Shown here: one piece after another, positions 53,255 to 55,881 of the stretch
How the letters are laid out: each line of letters starts with the position of its first letter
How positions within the stretch are numbered: position 1 is the stretch's first letter
DNA from: Taishania sp.
GTDB lineage: Bacteria; Bacteroidota; Bacteroidia; Flavobacteriales_D; Crocinitomicaceae
Length of the DNA: 55,881 nucleotides
Assembly (NCBI GenBank): GCA_030150045.1
Contig: JASLGM010000010.1
Coordinates: 1-55,881 of the forward strand
Direction: 5' to 3'
The notes under the pieces: model-generated
Told to the model about the DNA's origin: nothing
Database searches by the model: none
The model's input: the letters and a program-made list of their open reading frames with translations, nothing else
Position numbers and translations under genes: made by a program

Positions 53255-53285
53255 CTTGTCCAATACCTTAAAAAAGGTAATTTTG
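53255..53285 (+). promoter_or_regulatory. Promoter of pafA
   Basis: TTG (53255-53257), 20 nt, TAATTTTG (53278-53285) matching TAnnTTTG. The ATG follows 19 nt later. The divergent haem operon starts about 50 nt on the other side, at 53202. Confidence 0.6.
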
Positions 53286-53304
53286 AATCATTCTAAATAA
53301 CAAT

Positions 53305-54936
53305 ATGAGGAAAATCTTTTTCACTATCGCTGTTCTATTGACAGGACAAGTAACGTATGCTCAATTAAATGAACCCAAATTAGTCGTAGGAATAGTTGTC
53401 GATCAAATGGCATATGAGTATTTGTATAGATTTCAAAATCATTATGTTGAAGGTGGTTTAAAACGTATGATGTATCAAGGAACAAATGCAAGAAATATGC
53501 ATTATAACTATGTACCAACTTACACAGGTCCTGGTCACGCGTCTATTTATACAGGTACAACACCATCAAATCATGGAATTGTAGGTAATGATTGGTACGA
53601 TTACAAAACCAATAAAGAACTCAATTGTGTTTTCGATGAACAAGCTAAAACAGTAGGTTCAACCTCTGATAAAGGGAACTTTGCTCCAACAAGACTTAAG
53701 GTTACAACCATGACAGATCAACTGAAATTGACTAAACCAGGTTCTAAAGTCATTTCAATGTCAATCAAAAATAGAGGGGCAATACTTCCAGGTGGACATC
53801 TCAGCGATGGAACGTTCTGGTTCGATGACACAAATGGTAATTTCATTAGTTCTACCTTTTTTATGGAGGAACTACCTAAATGGGTCGTTGATTTTAATAA
53901 TCAAAAGCGTGCAGATAGATATGCGAAGTCTGAATGGAATACATTAAAATCTATTGAAAATTACAAAGAATCAATCGCCGATAATGTACCTTATGAACAC
54001 CTATTAGGAACAAGTAAAAACCCCGTTTTCCCATACAATCTTAAGAAAGTATCGAATAAAGAAGATCAATATGAAGTGTTAGTGGCAACTCCATACGGAA
54101 ATCAATTGTTGAACGATTTTGCTATCGATGCATTGAAAAATACAGATTTAGGAAAAGACAATATTACCGATTTCCTTGCCATTTCCTTCTCTTCCACAGA
54201 CTTAATCGGACATCTTTTTGGACCTCAATCAAAGGAAATTCAAGACACTTATTTACGATTAGATCTTGAGATTGAACGTTTACTTAATACTTTGGATAAA
54301 GAAGTTGGAGTAGGGGAATACATCATTTATTTGACTGCTGATCACGCTGTAGTACCGGTGCCTCAGTTTTTGAAAGACCAAAAATTACCAGGTGGTTACG
54401 TATTCCTGAAAGAACCAACTCAAAAAATAAATGACAAATTAAAATCAAAATACGGAAAAGAACTAATCATTCATTCTACAAATTTGAATTTCTATTATGA
54501 TAGAAAGTACATAAACGACAACCATTTGGATATCAGCGAAATCGATGCTTTAGTATTAGCAGAACTACTTCAAATTGAAGGGGTTAAAGCTGCTTTCACT
54601 CGACAACAATTAATGTATGGGTGTGGCGATAACTGGTTTGATATGGTACAAGCAGGATTCAACGCTAAGGAAAGCGGTGACATTCTGTTCGTTCTCGAAA
54701 GTGGATATCTACCCAAAAGTAGCCCTAATTCCAATACGGGAAAAGGAACAAGCCATGGTTCTCCTTTTGCATACGATACGCATGTACCATTTTTGATTTA
54801 CGGTAAAGGTATTCCGAAACAAGAAATTGTTAGAAAAACATACATTGTAGACATTGCACCAAGCATTGCTCACCTAATTAATATCTCGTATTCTCACGCC
54901 ACGACTGGGAATACAATTATAGAGTTATTCAAGTAA
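53305..54936 (+). CDS. pafA: Alkaline phosphatase PafA family
   Basis: 543 aa. Signal peptide ending TYAQ (about 19). Metal and nucleophile features of the family: GIVVDQMAYEYLYRF (Asp), YVPTYTGPGHASIYTGTTPS (Thr nucleophile in TYTGPGHAS), the K/R pair in SIKNRGAILPGG, SSTDLIGHLFGP (Asp/His), LTADHAVVPVPQF (Asp/His) and TSHGSPFAYDTHVPF (His). It hydrolyses phosphate monoesters in the periplasm, giving phosphate independent of a Pho operon nearby. Monocistronic; family B copy 5 follows in antisense. Confidence 0.92.
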   Translation: MRKIFFTIAVLLTGQVTYAQLNEPKLVVGIVVDQMAYEYLYRFQNHYVEGGLKRMMYQGTNARNMHYNYVPTYTGPGHASIYTGTTPSNHGIVGNDWYDYKTNKELNCVFDEQAKTVGSTSDKGNFAPTRLKVTTMTDQLKLTKPGSKVISMSIKNRGAILPGGHLSDGTFWFDDTNGNFISSTFFMEELPKWVVDFNNQKRADRYAKSEWNTLKSIENYKESIADNVPYEHLLGTSKNPVFPYNLKKVSNKEDQYEVLVATPYGNQLLNDFAIDALKNTDLGKDNITDFLAISFSSTDLIGHLFGPQSKEIQDTYLRLDLEIERLLNTLDKEVGVGEYIIYLTADHAVVPVPQFLKDQKLPGGYVFLKEPTQKINDKLKSKYGKELIIHSTNLNFYYDRKYINDNHLDISEIDALVLAELLQIEGVKAAFTRQQLMYGCGDNWFDMVQAGFNAKESGDILFVLESGYLPKSSPNSNTGKGTSHGSPFAYDTHVPFLIYGKGIPKQEIVRKTYIVDIAPSIAHLINISYSHATTGNTIIELFK

Positions 54937-54954
54937 GGGAAATAATATTTTTTA

Positions 54955-55072
54955 GGCGTGACCTTTATCATTTTATACTAAATGATAAAGGTCGGGCTTT
55001 CCGCTTTATCTTTTGTCTTTCCCCAAGTCTTAGGGAAAAGAGCAAAAGGATGCCGCTACTATCCCTCACGCA
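54955..55072 (-). ncRNA. Family B structured RNA, copy 5 (probably Flavo-1)
   Basis: Minus strand: outer helix GCGTGA/TCACGC (against GCGTT/AACGC), GTAGCGGC core, CTTTTG...CAAAAG with a pyrimidine-rich extension, AAGCGGAAAGCC, and the 3' arm GACCTTTATCATTT/AAATGATAAAGGTC (14 bp). It is convergent with pafA, starting 18 nt after its stop. Confidence 0.7.
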
Positions 55073-55660
55073 AAATTTCATTTTCAAAACTATATATACT
55101 GTGAACATCAAAACCTTGTTTTCTATTTAACATAACATTCTTTGGTTTATTTACATATTTACGCTGGATTATGATTCCATATTTTAATTCCTTAAAAAAC
55201 GTTTGTAAATGGATTAAGGAGATGTAGGATTTCGTAGCTTATAATAATAGATAAAATATTGCTTTATTAGTCACGTATCAATGATTTCTACGAAATGATA
55301 AAACGTTAGCCTCGAACTTAATTGAAAATCTTTTTTCGGCTTTTACAAACGATCTCTATAGAAGTTAAATTATGTTTTTGTGAATAATCTATGATAAAAT
55401 GTAAGACCGTACTATTAGTTTTTATGCAATCATGTATTCAAAGCATTACGGCTACCATGGATTTTTAATACTAATTCACTGATCAATACATCTATACATT
55501 TTAATTGCTAGGTAATGTTTAACTCTCTATTTAACGAATATAATTAATGAATACTATTTTGTCTTATAATGTTCTTGCATTATGTTAAATAGCTTTGGTT
55601 AAAAATTTCTTCTTTTTAGAAGGGTAGGGGATTTAAAAAATAATTTTCAGGGTGGGAGAG

Positions 55661-55724
55661 TGTAAGCTCTTTTGCAATTTTAGGTTTGCGCGGTGGCTTT
55701 GTGCGAATTGCAAATGTGCTTACA
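55661..55724. repeat. 64-nt imperfect inverted repeat
   Basis: TGTAAGC-TCT-TTTGCAATT-N7-TGCGC-N9-GTGCG-AATTGCAAA-TGT-GCTTACA. The outer arms (7 and 9 bp) pair perfectly and are split by a symmetric 3x3 loop. It is too long and too regular for chance. It may be a structured RNA, a recombination site or the edge of a mobile element. Confidence 0.6.
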
Positions 55725-55881
55725 TTTATTTATAATTAATCACTACTGTCCGATAAAAAGAGAAATTAATCATTTCGTAGTCTGAAAGGCTTGATTTTAT
55801 TTGATCTTCATTCTCGATATGAAAAGTAAGCCCCTCCATTTATGCGCTATTAAACTTTATTTTGAGCTGTGGATTGTATTC

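Larger units (their letters stand above)
54937..55881. other. 945-nt gene-free window end
   Basis: After pafA it holds family B copy 5 (54955-55072), then AT-rich sequence without a convincing reading frame from about 55080 to 55650. The bulged inverted repeat at 55661-55724 and the ACTGTCCGATAAAAAG stretch (55745-55760) follow. The next gene lies beyond the window. No terminator with T tract for pafA was seen; a T run (54948-54953) directly precedes the RNA. Confidence 0.5.

Noticed and set aside
1..55881. tRNA, rRNA or CRISPR array
   Set aside because: No cloverleaf, no GTTCGAATC-type T arm in context, no rRNA core and no spaced short repeats were recognised. The repeated units are the two RNA families and the direct repeat.

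Overview
The window looks like a chromosome segment of a member of the Bacteroidota, most likely order Flavobacteriales (a Fluviicola/Crocinitomicaceae-type or Flavobacterium-type organism). The evidence is low GC, type IX secretion tails (10579-11364 and 51973-53202), a GldI-like FKBP lipoprotein, the block bamD-rpoZ-coaBC-DUF4835-recN-GSCFA that is typical of the phylum, LytTR signalling, and several matches to the Bacteroidota -7 promoter box TAnnTTTG. I found no rRNA, tRNA or CRISPR array. The genus is inferred, not shown.

Layout. 1-5.5 kb: a TPR sensor kinase/LytTR regulator pair, a DUF4282-like membrane protein and two unknown soluble proteins, separated by RNA-rich spacers. 5.5-10.5 kb: an apparent operon of five exported proteins (CsgG/FlgT-like, LPP20-like, DUF6175-like and two others). 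It is bracketed by two nearly identical direct repeats of about 215 bp. 10.6-16.2 kb, minus: trmD, pepT, holA, rsmE, DUF4159, DUF4268 and a T9SS-secreted protein. 16.3-20 kb, plus: lhgO, ychF, fahA. 20.2-27.1 kb, minus: a class I amidotransferase and a TsaC-like gene, then mutL, two rhomboid proteases, a membrane-anchored EEP hydrolase and rluF. 27.3-32.2 kb, plus: a GH3-serine hydrolase fusion and ligA. 32.2-36.3 kb, plus: dapA, a lipoprotein, an NrnA-like phosphoesterase, GldI-like and a second FKBP lipoprotein. 36.3-43.4 kb, plus: an M23/LysM peptidase, then bamD to the GSCFA gene. 43.8-45.7 kb, minus: ECF sigma and its probable membrane partner. Then mdh (plus) and miaE (minus). 47.5-53.2 kb, minus: a haem-acquisition-like operon (a HmuY-like T9SS protein, DUF6607, a DUF6686-like protein, a TonB-dependent receptor, a HmuY lipoprotein). 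53.3-54.9 kb, plus: pafA. The last 0.9 kb has no gene.

The least ordinary content is in the spacers. Two unrelated structured elements each occur five times, always between genes. Family A (about 145 nt) is a long multi-helix hairpin capped by GCGACC-N3-GGAAGC; copies are at 1-140, 3791-3936, 4118-4261, 20037-20184 and 43430-43575. Family B (about 110 nt, probably Rfam Flavo-1, named from memory) has copies at 5805-5910, 10424-10528, 21623-21734, 43628-43743 and 54955-55072. Helices in both families keep their pairing while their bases change, which points to functional RNAs. A third conserved leader motif (AACGGGGCG-AACTGAAAAGCC) precedes the membrane protein at 3151 and the five-gene operon at 6375, so those two loci may share RNA-level control.
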